Assembly: GCF_020700235.1 (NCBI RefSeq)
Contig: NZ_CP085307.1
Span: 186,001-250,000, forward strand
DNA from: Haladaptatus pallidirubidus
GTDB lineage: Archaea; Halobacteriota; Halobacteria; Halobacteriales; Haladaptataceae
DNA: 64,000 nt
Direction of reading: 5' to 3'
The notes below the pieces were generated by a model. That model did no database searches. It saw nothing but the letters and a program-made list of their open reading frames with translations, and was not told the origin of the DNA. Made by a program: the position numbers and the translations under genes. Below are positions 1 to 7,970 of the stretch, piece by piece; the stretch's first letter is position 1, and every line of letters begins with the position of its first letter.

Positions 1-111
1 TTTCCACGAGAAGATACCCAATTGAGTGACGTTATTGACACTACTGCGGATTCAATCATGAATGGAGATATTCAAACGGCGATTGCACAGACGGATGTGC
101 AACTAGAGTAG
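1..111 (+). CDS. C-terminal end of an ABC solute-binding protein (partial)
   Basis: The first 36 codons are open and end at a TAG at 109-111. The residues (LSDVIDTTADSIMNGDIQ is part of them) form an amphipathic helix typical of the last helix of family 1 sugar-binding proteins. The 5' end lies outside the window. No permease follows, so the rest of that transporter, if any, is upstream. The family is inferred from a short tail only. Confidence 0.45.
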   Translation, partial: FPREDTQLSDVIDTTADSIMNGDIQTAIAQTDVQLE

Positions 112-163
112 TAGTTGGTGTTGTCCCTTTCCAGACATATTTCATAGAATAAAGACTGACCCT

Positions 164-186
164 GCTGCTTTCTTGAGCAGCTCAAG
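164..186. terminator. Hairpin after the first gene
   Basis: Two overlapping inverted repeats lie 50 bases after the stop codon: GCTGCT (164-169) with AGCAGC (176-181), and CTTGAG (172-177) with CTCAAG (181-186). They could form alternative hairpins. A termination role is a guess from position, and no strong T-run follows. Confidence 0.25.
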
Positions 187-252
187 CTTACAGTCTATCC
201 AAACTCTCAGAACTAGTTTTGATAGTTTGTGAAATATCAAATAATCGAATAG

Positions 253-906
253 TTAACTAGTAATAGAATCATTTAAATCATAGATAACGCAAGAAATTGC
301 GGTAGAGCTAGGGTTGCCACGTCGGTCAACGTATAAGGTTTTGAACAGGCTTGTCAACAAGGAGGAGGTTCGTAATTTCCTATTGTGACCGCTCGGTGAG
401 TAGCGGGTACACATGCAGAACGGGAAACCGTTTTCCGGTCGCCGCGATATCTGCCTGGTATGGGACTTCTCCAGGACGCGCTGTGCATCTCGGGTATCAA
501 ACACAACTACGGCGACGTCCACGGCGGGATGAAGCGCTGCCGGAATTGTGGGAACTTTGAAGAGGCCGAGTAACCCCCGGTACGGGCAGTTAGTCAAGTA
601 TAGGAAAGAATTCATGGAATATCTCTCACTCTCGTGGCGATCCCAACGACACATCCACTCCTCACCGAAATGATCTTCGACATATGTAATATGGAAATCA
701 CCGTTGACATACGATTGCACCTCGATGTATGCTTCGCTAACGTACTCTTCTGGGTAATGTTCGTCAAGAAGCGAGACCACGACCGAATCCGGCCGGTTTG
801 ATGGAAAGACAGAAATTGTCTCGATCCACTCTTCAGATCCGAGAATCGATGCGATTTCTCGTAGTAACACACGATTTGGTGTCCGCTTTCTTTTCCCGTC
901 GATCAC
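253..906 (-). CDS. Unknown protein with an intact N-terminal domain and an aberrant C-terminus
   Basis: This is a 217-codon frame starting with GTG two bases after the stop of the upstream gene (909-1262), so the two look co-transcribed. Roughly the first 100 residues have normal haloarchaeal composition and form a compact alpha/beta-like stretch (motifs EVQSYVNGDFHITYVED, CRWDRHESE). After about position 606 the residues become Arg/Ser/Cys-rich and read antisense to another coding-like stretch on the plus strand (400-573). I infer that the original 3' end was lost and replaced. No function is recognised. Confidence 0.45.
   Translation of the reverse strand: MIDGKRKRTPNRVLLREIASILGSEEWIETISVFPSNRPDSVVVSLLDEHYPEEYVSEAYIEVQSYVNGDFHITYVEDHFGEEWMCRWDRHESERYSMNSFLYLTNCPYRGLLGLFKVPTIPAALHPAVDVAVVVFDTRDAQRVLEKSHTRQISRRPENGFPFCMCTRYSPSGHNRKLRTSSLLTSLFKTLYVDRRGNPSSTAISCVIYDLNDSITS
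400..573 (+). pseudogene. C-terminal zinc-ribbon-like gene fragment
   Basis: This plus-strand frame is open from a TGA at 397-399 to the TAA at 571-573 and has no start codon near its beginning. It reads coherent residues ending in CRNCGNFEEAE, with a CxxC pair typical of half a zinc ribbon. It is antisense to the odd C-terminal half of the 253-906 frame and looks more protein-like than that strand. I read it as the remnant of a gene whose 5' part is gone. It is too short to name. Confidence 0.3.
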
Positions 907-908
907 AC

Positions 909-1262
909 TCAGACGACCCCTTCATCCGTCGCATTACCGCGGTTGACACGGCGGAAATCGTGAATTTCCTGTCTAACTGCCTCCCAATTAGTGATGTCTA
1001 ACCAGACCTGCTCAGGATCTCCATACTCTGCATACTCGAGAGGATCGATGTCGTTGGGACTCTCGACATCGTAAGTCCGCTTGTAGTCCTCGTTCTCAGC
1101 AAGCAGATCACCAAGCCGGGATTTGTATTCCTGTTCGCTCAATTCTGCTAATCGATTCAGCCGTCGCCATTCGATCTTGAGAGGGTATGCAGTTCTTTGA
1201 AACGCATAGATATTGGATAGTTTCCAAATATCGACTGTACTAATCAAATTTGAGGAAGACAT
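909..1262 (-). CDS. Unknown acidic protein, first gene of a two-gene unit
   Basis: It encodes 117 residues from the ATG at 1262 (MSSSNLIS); an ATG at 1304 would run into the divergent dehydrogenase. The sequence is largely helical and acidic, with a Glu/Arg-rich middle (LSEQEYKSRLGDLL) and a C-terminal EVRQEIHDF-like helix. Its stop is two bases before the GTG of the 253-906 gene, so the two are probably translated together. Paired small genes of this kind can be toxin-antitoxin systems, but no catalytic motif is visible and I do not claim that. Confidence 0.55.
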   Translation of the reverse strand: MSSSNLISTVDIWKLSNIYAFQRTAYPLKIEWRRLNRLAELSEQEYKSRLGDLLAENEDYKRTYDVESPNDIDPLEYAEYGDPEQVWLDITNWEAVRQEIHDFRRVNRGNATDEGVV

Positions 1263-1295
1263 TAATTGGGAATGTCGAACGACAGTCGCGTGAAT

Positions 1296-2357
1296 ATGGG
1301 ACAAGAGATCATGATTTCCTCCGAAACCGAGGGTCTTGAGACCGAGAATCTACGAGCAGCAGTTATCGGTACCGGAGCAATCGCTCAGCGGCTTCACATA
1401 CCCGCATATCGAACGAGCGATTTAGTCGACCTCGTAGCCGTGTGCGACGTCGAGGAAAAGAAAGCTGCGACGGTCGCGGAGGAATTCGAGATCGATTCAT
1501 ACTACACGGATTATATAGAGATGATCGAATCAGGCAGTGTTGATGCTGTCAGTGTGTGTCTTCCGAATCATCTTCACAAAGAAGTCGTCTGTACCGCTCT
1601 CGAACACGATATCCACGTTCTCTGTGAGAAGCCGATCAGCACATCCTTGGCAGAAGCCGATGCGATGATCGACGCGGCGGATGCCAGTGAAGCATTCCTG
1701 ATGATCGACCAGACCGAACGCTTCAATCCAGTGTATGAGAAGACCAAAGAGGTACTCAAGAAGGGAGTGATCGGTGATGTGCTGTCAGTGCGAAGTCGGT
1801 TTAGCCATCCTGGTCCAGAGGGATGGTCACCGCGGTCAACGTGGTTTACGGATGCAGATACGTCCGGTGGTGGCGCGCTCATCGATATTGGCGTCCACAA
1901 TGCTGACCTCATCAACCATCTATTCGGTTCAGTTTCGTCTCTATCGGGATACAGCGATACCCTATCAATGGATGCGGACGTCGAGGATACGGCCGTCGCG
2001 GCTCTTCGGTTCGAAGATGGTACACTGGGAACCTTTGAGACGGCGTGGCGAACGGATCCCGAGTCGATCGAGATGCAGATCGTCGGTGAAGAAGGCGTTC
2101 TCTATGTCGACAAAGTCGCACCGTCACTTCGGCTTGAATTGGGTAACGATTGTGGAACTGTCGACGTTCCGATTCCGGAACAATCCAAGTACGGCGGTCC
2201 GGTAGAACACTTTATCCGATCGGCCAGAACTAACAGCGAACCGACCGTGACTGGTCGAGATGGAAAACGCGCACTCGAAGTCGTCATGGGCATCTATCAA
2301 TCATCGGAATCTGGGCAACGCGTTCACTTCCCGCTTGAAACGGAGGCGGACAAATGA
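1296..2357 (+). CDS. Gfo/Idh/MocA-family NAD(P)-dependent oxidoreductase
   Basis: This family oxidises or reduces sugars, inositols and their derivatives with NAD(P). The N-terminal Rossmann fold opens with AAVIGTGAIAQRLHIPAY (GxGxxA nucleotide loop), followed by the family signature CEKPIS, whose Lys is the usual catalytic residue, and by GGGALIDIGVHNADL with the conserved Asp/His positions. The C-terminal alpha/beta domain is complete. ATG codons at 1272, 1296 and 1311 are all possible starts; only the last two leave room for a divergent promoter. The gene overlaps the next by four bases (ATGA), so the two form an operon with the sugar transporter downstream. Confidence 0.9.
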   Translation: MGQEIMISSETEGLETENLRAAVIGTGAIAQRLHIPAYRTSDLVDLVAVCDVEEKKAATVAEEFEIDSYYTDYIEMIESGSVDAVSVCLPNHLHKEVVCTALEHDIHVLCEKPISTSLAEADAMIDAADASEAFLMIDQTERFNPVYEKTKEVLKKGVIGDVLSVRSRFSHPGPEGWSPRSTWFTDADTSGGGALIDIGVHNADLINHLFGSVSSLSGYSDTLSMDADVEDTAVAALRFEDGTLGTFETAWRTDPESIEMQIVGEEGVLYVDKVAPSLRLELGNDCGTVDVPIPEQSKYGGPVEHFIRSARTNSEPTVTGRDGKRALEVVMGIYQSSESGQRVHFPLETEADK

Positions 2358-3136
2358 AGTTCGCTTGCAGTTCGTATTCTTATCACGACGAATTCGAAGA
2401 CGAGATGTCTCTCGAGGAGTTTTTCGAAATTTGTAGTTCGGAACTCGAAATTTCAGGAGTCGAACTGCTCGATGGACATCTTCCAGGTGACGATAAAGAG
2501 ACAATCGCGGAGGTTTCGGATCTCCTTTCAGAGTACGATCTGGAAATCGCATGTTTATCGGTTTTTTACAACGACTTCGCCAAGGGAACGCCCGAAGAGC
2601 GACGCGAAGACGTCGAGGTGGTTAAAACGTGGTTGGACCACGGCGATCAGCTTGGCGCGCCAGTGCTGCGAGCGTTCACCGGATTTCCGGGACTCCACGA
2701 CCGCGAACACGATGATCCACAGGTGTGGACAGATGTCGCGACGTGTCTACAGGAGTGTGTCGACTACGGTGAGACCGTTGAAACGACGCTCGCTGTTGAA
2801 AATCATAACCATGATGGCCTCATTCGGACGGCAGACGACATCTTCCACATTCGAAGCCTTGTAAACGGTGACCTTGGTCTCGTTCTAGATCTGGCAAATT
2901 ACATCGATGGGAAACAATCGATCGATCGAACGTTGCACTTAGCGGATCATGTTCACGCTGCGTATGATGATCTTGACGAGGACGGATCCGAACCGAACTA
3001 TCCCTACTACGATGAATCACTGACAGCGCTGTCTGAGCGTGGCTATGACGACTTTGTAACCCTCGAATACGAGGGCGAAGACGATGACTTCGAGGCGGTT
3101 CCGCAGGCAATAGAGTATCTTCGTGGGTGTCTCTAG
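2354..3136 (+). CDS. Sugar phosphate isomerase/epimerase-like TIM-barrel protein
   Basis: It encodes 260 residues of the AP-endonuclease-2/xylose-isomerase-like TIM-barrel family. Visible marks are the ISGVELLDGHLP strand near the start, LAVENHNHDG with a metal-binding Glu, and VTLEYEGE near the end, the position of the last metal-binding Glu. Such proteins isomerise or epimerise keto sugars, often after a Gfo/Idh dehydrogenase. The ATG overlaps the dehydrogenase stop, which implies translational coupling. The exact substrate cannot be told from the sequence. Confidence 0.85.
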   Translation: MKFACSSYSYHDEFEDEMSLEEFFEICSSELEISGVELLDGHLPGDDKETIAEVSDLLSEYDLEIACLSVFYNDFAKGTPEERREDVEVVKTWLDHGDQLGAPVLRAFTGFPGLHDREHDDPQVWTDVATCLQECVDYGETVETTLAVENHNHDGLIRTADDIFHIRSLVNGDLGLVLDLANYIDGKQSIDRTLHLADHVHAAYDDLDEDGSEPNYPYYDESLTALSERGYDDFVTLEYEGEDDDFEAVPQAIEYLRGCL

Positions 3137-3330
3137 CGACAAGCTCCACCCCCCTCAACGTCGAGCAGTATGCGGCCTATTGTTCTCTCAAGGATAAGAT
3201 ATAGTAATTAAGAATTCTTTCCTTTTCACCGTTTGGCTATGCCTCTCTTCCAGTGCGAATACGTCGGCCGCTGGCGTTGAACTATCGATATCTCTCAAAC
3301 CCGTTTGATGCAAATCAAATTCGAGAGCGA

Positions 3331-3372
3331 GATTTATACATCACAATTGATTGCACAGTTGTGAAGCAATCA
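3331..3372 (+). promoter_or_regulatory. Promoter and overlapping inverted-repeat operator of the sugar ABC operon
   Basis: A TATA-like GATTTATACA (3331-3340) precedes two interlaced inverted repeats, TCACAA (3341-3346) with TTGTGA (3359-3364) and TGATTGC (3348-3354) with GCAATCA (3366-3372). The second ends one base before the ATG of the binding protein. Repeats between TATA and start suit repressor binding. Which regulator binds is unknown; the winged-helix gene at 7454-7795 is the nearest candidate. Confidence 0.5.
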
Positions 3373-3373
3373 C

Positions 3374-4711
3374 ATGACGAGGCACAATATACTTCGGCGT
3401 CGACAATTCGTGAAAGCCACAGCCGGTACAAGTACGGCAGCAATGCTTTCCCTCGCTGGTTGCACAGGTGGATTGGGTGGTTCCAGTAGTGGATCGGATG
3501 GGGAGAAAAGCAGCCAAACCGAATTTTGGTCGTCGCCAAACAAAGAGGAATTGGAGTTTCACAACAACGCCAAGAAAGCGTTCCTCAAATCACACGATTC
3601 GAAACTGAAGGTGCGGCCGGTTCCCGAAGGGGATAGTTCCGAACAGGTGGTACTCTCGGCACTTGCATCAAATACTGAACCCGACGTATTCGCAAACGTG
3701 TTCCCTGGGTTCGCCGCACAACTCCAGGAGAACGGCGCCGCAAAGGATCTATACGAAATTGATGGCGTAAAGAGTTTCCTGACCGATCGGTGTGGCAAGA
3801 CAATTTTGAAACGCTACGAAGCACCGGATGGTGGTCTTTATCAAGCACCGTGGAAGGCAAATCCGGTGTTGTTCCAATATAACGACACTGTTCTCAAGAA
3901 GGCTGGTTACAAAAATTCGGACGAGTACCCGACGACGCTATCTGGATTGCTTGAGGCTGGAAAGAAGATCGTTGGTGATGGTAACGCAAAGGTGCTCTGG
4001 GACCGGGCACCGAAACCGACGTGGTACGAGCGATGGTTCGATTTTCTCCCATTGTACCTTGCTGCATCAGAGGGAGAGAAATCGATGTTTTCTCAAAAAG
4101 GAGACACCGTCAAACCAGCGTTCAATAACAAAACGGCAAAGACGATACTTCAGTTCTTCCAGGACCTCTATAGCGCCGATCTCGCTCCGACACAAGGGAG
4201 CGAGAAGCCGAAATTTCCGCACAATGAAGCAGTTATTAACTCTGGCGGGCCATGGGTTATCCCGTACTTCGAAGGTGTCAATAAGGACGTCTCAATGTCC
4301 CATATGAACCCCCCGGTTCCGGACGGGACCACACAGAACAGCCACACGTACGCAGATCCGAAGAACACCTCAATCTTTGCGTCGGCCAAACAGCCAAACC
4401 AAGCCTGGAAGTTCGTCAGTTTCGAGCAACAATCGAAGTGGGACACTAAATTCCTGAAGAAGACGCTCCAACTGCCGCTTCGAAAAAATCTCGTCAGTTC
4501 CGCAAGCAGCTTCTTCGAGAAAAATCCCAATATCAAACCGTACGCACAGGCACTCGAAACGTCGCACCCACCGGCTTACACACCAGATTATACGAAGATC
4601 ATGAACGTGTTTGGCGAACAGTGTTTCGTGCCCGTTGCGCTGGGGAAGAAACCACCACAGAAAGGGCTTGACGACGCTGAGAACGGTATCAATCAAGCAC
4701 TCAACGTATAG
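3374..4711 (+). CDS. Extracellular solute-binding protein of a carbohydrate ABC transporter
   Basis: It encodes 445 residues of the family 1 (maltose-type) binding proteins. The N-terminus has an RRRQFVKATAG twin-arginine-type motif, a short hydrophobic segment and the lipobox LAGC, so it is probably a folded, Tat-exported, lipid-anchored protein on the outer face. The mature part is rich in aromatic residues (Trp, Tyr), as in sugar-binding clefts. Two permeases follow directly, and the ATPase lies 4.5 kb downstream. The substrate is likely a sugar or sugar derivative, judging from the dehydrogenase and isomerase upstream. Confidence 0.88.
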   Translation: MTRHNILRRRQFVKATAGTSTAAMLSLAGCTGGLGGSSSGSDGEKSSQTEFWSSPNKEELEFHNNAKKAFLKSHDSKLKVRPVPEGDSSEQVVLSALASNTEPDVFANVFPGFAAQLQENGAAKDLYEIDGVKSFLTDRCGKTILKRYEAPDGGLYQAPWKANPVLFQYNDTVLKKAGYKNSDEYPTTLSGLLEAGKKIVGDGNAKVLWDRAPKPTWYERWFDFLPLYLAASEGEKSMFSQKGDTVKPAFNNKTAKTILQFFQDLYSADLAPTQGSEKPKFPHNEAVINSGGPWVIPYFEGVNKDVSMSHMNPPVPDGTTQNSHTYADPKNTSIFASAKQPNQAWKFVSFEQQSKWDTKFLKKTLQLPLRKNLVSSASSFFEKNPNIKPYAQALETSHPPAYTPDYTKIMNVFGEQCFVPVALGKKPPQKGLDDAENGINQALNV

Positions 4712-4728
4712 TAACGAGTTCAACATCT

Positions 4729-5709
4729 ATGCCAGACGCAACAACCGAACCAGGGACAGGGAAACCGGACACAGCGACCACGAAAAGTGAATTTCGCCAG
4801 TGGATAGCACATCTGCCCTTCCTCGGAACTGCAACCAAACGTCTCGGAGATTATGACGATAACCTAATGGGATGGGCTCTCATCGTGCCATGGTTCCTCT
4901 GGGCGTCGGTGTTTCTAATCTTCCCGTTCCTGTTCGCACTGTATTTGAGCTTTCACGAATGGTCCATCATCAGTCCTGAAACACCGTTTGTTGGTATTGA
5001 ACACTACGTACAATTACTAACGAGCGACCTCTTTTGGCAGCTTCTCGGAAACACGCTGTTCTTCTTCGTCGTGAACGTGCCGACACAGATAGTGCTAGCT
5101 CTCGGCGTAGCTGTGCTGCTGGATCGAATCGTTCGCGGACGGGCACTCTATATGGCAGGGTACTTCGTCCCGTATGTCACGAGCGGTGTCGTCGTTGCAG
5201 TCGTCTTCAAATGGATTTATGCCCCCGATGGGTACATCAATCAGATGCTCGCTGTAGCAGGAACAGAAATTAACTTCCTCGGTAGTACTACGTGGGCGAT
5301 GCCAGCCATTGCGATGATGGTCTCTTGGAAGTTCATCGGCTATTATGCAATCATCTTCCTTGCGAATCTTCAATCACTCCCAGAAACGATCTATGAATCG
5401 GCATCACTCGACGGTGCCAGCGAGTGGCAACAGTTCCGCTACATCACCCTCCCGTTGTTGAATCCGAGCATTCTGGTAGTAGTGATCCTTTCGACGATTA
5501 CTGCGTTCCAAATCTTCACCGAACCGTTCATCATGACGAGTGGGGGGCCAAACGGCGCAACCAAAACGTTCGTTCTCGTCATCTATCAAAATGCGTTCTC
5601 GTATCTCGAGATGGGCTATGCGAGTACGATCGGTGTCGTCCTTGCAGCAATGATTTTCGTGATCAGCTACGTTGAACGAAACTACGTCGATCAGGAGGTG
5701 TCGGTATAA
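4729..5709 (+). CDS. Sugar ABC transporter permease (MalF/UgpA type)
   Basis: It encodes 326 residues with about six membrane helices after a roughly 45-residue cytoplasmic tail. The EAA loop that contacts the ATPase is visible as YESASLDGASEWQQF followed by ITLPLLNP. It starts 17 bases after the binding-protein stop and overlaps the second permease by one base (TAATG). This is the first of the heterodimeric permease pair. Confidence 0.92.
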   Translation: MPDATTEPGTGKPDTATTKSEFRQWIAHLPFLGTATKRLGDYDDNLMGWALIVPWFLWASVFLIFPFLFALYLSFHEWSIISPETPFVGIEHYVQLLTSDLFWQLLGNTLFFFVVNVPTQIVLALGVAVLLDRIVRGRALYMAGYFVPYVTSGVVVAVVFKWIYAPDGYINQMLAVAGTEINFLGSTTWAMPAIAMMVSWKFIGYYAIIFLANLQSLPETIYESASLDGASEWQQFRYITLPLLNPSILVVVILSTITAFQIFTEPFIMTSGGPNGATKTFVLVIYQNAFSYLEMGYASTIGVVLAAMIFVISYVERNYVDQEVSV

Positions 5710-6584
5710 TGAGTATCGAATCCGACAACTCCGGAGTGTTCGCCGACGGTCACGAACGATTGTCTGAGCTTTCGGGGAAGAAAATACTCGTGTATATCGT
5801 ACTGACACTCGGAGTCATCCTCCCAGTGTTCCCGTTCGCTCTGATGGTCTCGATGTCGTTTAAACCTGCAAGTGACATCTACTCGTTGCAGGTGATCCCA
5901 TCGACATTCACGTTAGAGAACTATCGATTCCTCCTCGAAAACGTCCCGATCGTTCGCCAGTTCATCAACAGCATCATCGTCACGGGAGCCGTGGTCGTTT
6001 CGGTAGTCATCACGTCGTGTATCGTTGCCTACTCCCTCGCGAAGCTGGACTGGTATGGACGTAGTGTTACATACAACTTCATCCTCGCAACAATGATGAT
6101 TCCCGGGATACTGTTGTTGATTCCGCAGTTCGTCATCATCGTCAAACTCGGGTGGGTCAACACCTACCAAGCGATGATTGCTCCCTTCGCAATTAGTTCG
6201 TTTGGGATATTCCTACTAACCCAGTTCTTCAAACAGTTCCCCGACAGCCTCATCGATGCCGCACGAATGGACGGGTGTAACGAACTCGATATCGTCTTTC
6301 GTATCGTGTTGCCCAATTCGATGCCCGCTATCGCAACGGTCGCGATTTTCACCTTCATGAACCGCTGGAATCAAATGCTCTGGGACCTCATCGTGATCAA
6401 AAACGAAAGCATGTACACCCTGCCGGTGAGCATTACCTTGTTCGCCAAAACAGGTCTCTATGGCAATAGCCTGGGACCATTGATGGCGGGTGCAACACTC
6501 CTCGCACTCCCAACGATACTGCTGTTCTTGCTGCTACGGCGGTATTTCATCAAGGGAGTCACCATGTCCGGGCTCAAAGCATAG
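5709..6584 (+). CDS. Sugar ABC transporter permease (MalG/UgpE type)
   Basis: It encodes 291 residues with six predicted membrane helices. The EAA loop reads IDAARMDGCNELDIVFRIV followed by LPNSMP, the MalG-type form. It pairs with the preceding permease, with which it overlaps by one base, and ends in the typical short tail KGVTMSGLKA. The membrane-protein gene that follows starts only 18 bases later. Confidence 0.92.
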   Translation: MSIESDNSGVFADGHERLSELSGKKILVYIVLTLGVILPVFPFALMVSMSFKPASDIYSLQVIPSTFTLENYRFLLENVPIVRQFINSIIVTGAVVVSVVITSCIVAYSLAKLDWYGRSVTYNFILATMMIPGILLLIPQFVIIVKLGWVNTYQAMIAPFAISSFGIFLLTQFFKQFPDSLIDAARMDGCNELDIVFRIVLPNSMPAIATVAIFTFMNRWNQMLWDLIVIKNESMYTLPVSITLFAKTGLYGNSLGPLMAGATLLALPTILLFLLLRRYFIKGVTMSGLKA

Positions 6585-6601
6585 CTGTACGATTACCCAC
6601 C

Positions 6602-7246
6602 ATGAATTCCAAACCAATGGTTGTCGATACTCATCGAAATCGGGTCAACTTCATCGGTCTCTCGAAAGAGGCTATCGCTGCAGCGTATCGATCGCTTCCG
6701 AGTATCGTCATCGTGAGCGTTTGCTGGTGTCTCTTGGCACCAACCATCATTCTTCTTGGTCCAGCGACCGCTATCACTGTCGCCGCGGCTGGAAACGTAC
6801 TTCGTGGAGATCGATTCCGACTACGTACTGCGTTATCTGTATTCCGACGGTATTTTTGGCGGAGTCAACTCCCACTCGTCCCGACGTTGATTCTCATCGA
6901 CATAGCGGGTTTCTCATGGCTACAGTTCCAGCGAACTGATGAACTTGCATACGGTCTACTCGCCTTTTTCTCGGTCGATATACTGATTGTTCTCTCAGTG
7001 CTGTTGCTGTATTACTATCCACTCCTGGTTGATGGTGACCGTTCTGTTCGCAAGACGGCTCGACGGTCCGCTGAACTCGTGTTTGGACGGTTGGTGCCAA
7101 CCATCGGGTTAGCCGCTTTTTGTCTCTCAATCGGTCTCTTATTCGGGTTTACCGTCGCCGGCTTCGTCCTTCTCGGACCTGGCTTGATCGCAACTGTTCT
7201 GATGCTTGCAACTCGGTACCTCTCAACAGGAGCGTGGTCAGAATAA
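6602..7246 (+). CDS. YesL/DUF624-like membrane protein of the sugar operon
   Basis: It encodes 214 residues with about five hydrophobic segments. The pattern of an N-terminal amphipathic region (AIAAAYRSLPSIV), a helix with LLGPATAITVAAAGNVLRGD and an FRRYFWRS loop resembles the DUF624/YesL family, which in bacteria sits in sugar ABC transporter operons. Function is unknown; an accessory role in transport is inferred from context. An in-frame ATG at 6617 is an alternative start. Its TAA overlaps the ATG of the next gene by one base. Confidence 0.7.
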   Translation: MNSKPMVVDTHRNRVNFIGLSKEAIAAAYRSLPSIVIVSVCWCLLAPTIILLGPATAITVAAAGNVLRGDRFRLRTALSVFRRYFWRSQLPLVPTLILIDIAGFSWLQFQRTDELAYGLLAFFSVDILIVLSVLLLYYYPLLVDGDRSVRKTARRSAELVFGRLVPTIGLAAFCLSIGLLFGFTVAGFVLLGPGLIATVLMLATRYLSTGAWSE

Positions 7247-7440
7247 TGCGGCCTGCAACGAAACTCCTAATTGCGTTCTCATTGCTCTCAATAGGATCGA
7301 TCACGTGTGGAGTACTTGGAGTAGCTGAGACGATGCCAGGCCTCTGGCGACAGGGATGGCCGATCGCTGGTTTGATCGACGGTGTACTCGCGATGGGATT
7401 TATCTATTATATATCCCAAACAGGTGGCTTTGGTACGTGA
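7246..7440 (+). CDS. Small two-helix membrane protein
   Basis: It encodes 64 residues from the ATG at 7246, sharing a base with the preceding stop (TAATG). Two hydrophobic stretches (LLIAFSLLSIGSITCGVLGV and the IAGLIDGVLAMGFIYYI region) suggest two membrane helices joined by a short loop. Tight coupling to the DUF624-like gene supports it as a real gene. No family recognised. Confidence 0.6.
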   Translation: MRPATKLLIAFSLLSIGSITCGVLGVAETMPGLWRQGWPIAGLIDGVLAMGFIYYISQTGGFGT

Positions 7441-7453
7441 GAAAAGCGTAGCC

Positions 7454-7795
7454 TTAGATATCGCTTAGATCGACCGTGATTTCGTCGACCGCGAGTGAGA
7501 TTTCTTTTTCGACGCCACCATTGTCACTCACGTTGAACCGTGAGGCTGCGAGTCCGGCTTCCTCAAGTTGTTTTACGTGAACCGACACCGTCCCCTTCGA
7601 AAGATCGACCAGTTCGGTGAGTTCGTGGATCGTTCGTGTTTCAGTTGATAATGCCTTGATGATATTCCACCGTGTCTCGGACCCCATCGCTGTCGCAACC
7701 GAAAGGATTTCAGACCCGTTGAGTTCGAGGGTTCGTCGGGGCCGAGGGCGAGATCGTGCATTAGGGACTTGCCGAGTAAAGCGTGAATTATTCAT
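7454..7795 (-). CDS. ArsR-like winged-helix transcriptional regulator
   Basis: It encodes 113 residues. An Arg-rich N-terminal tail is followed by a winged-helix domain at about residues 35-105: MGSETRWNIIKALSTE for the first helices, then HELTELVDLSKGTVSVHVKQ as helix-turn-helix, then EEAGLAAS leading into the wing. No cysteine metal site is visible. It is convergent to the sugar operon and divergent from the gene at 7971, so it may control one or both, possibly through the inverted repeats at 3341-3372. That link is inference. Confidence 0.8.
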   Translation of the reverse strand: MNNSRFTRQVPNARSRPRPRRTLELNGSEILSVATAMGSETRWNIIKALSTETRTIHELTELVDLSKGTVSVHVKQLEEAGLAASRFNVSDNGGVEKEISLAVDEITVDLSDI

Positions 7796-7970
7796 GGTCA
7801 GTTATGGATGTTTTGCGCCTCGTGAGTGAAACTCTCATTCGGGGTTTATTGAAATTAGGGGCTATATTCGATAATATCCAAAGATATTCGTTTAAGACCG
7901 AGGATGGAAGATTTCGGTCGATACGAGCCATAGAGTTAAACTTCCGCATGTATTTTATTGGAATATTGCG

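Noticed and set aside
1266..1304. Overlapping divergent starts of the dehydrogenase (1266) and the unknown gene (1304)
   Set aside because: The longest frames overlap head to head; the internal ATGs (1296 or 1311, and 1262) leave room for transcription start and fit the domain boundaries better.
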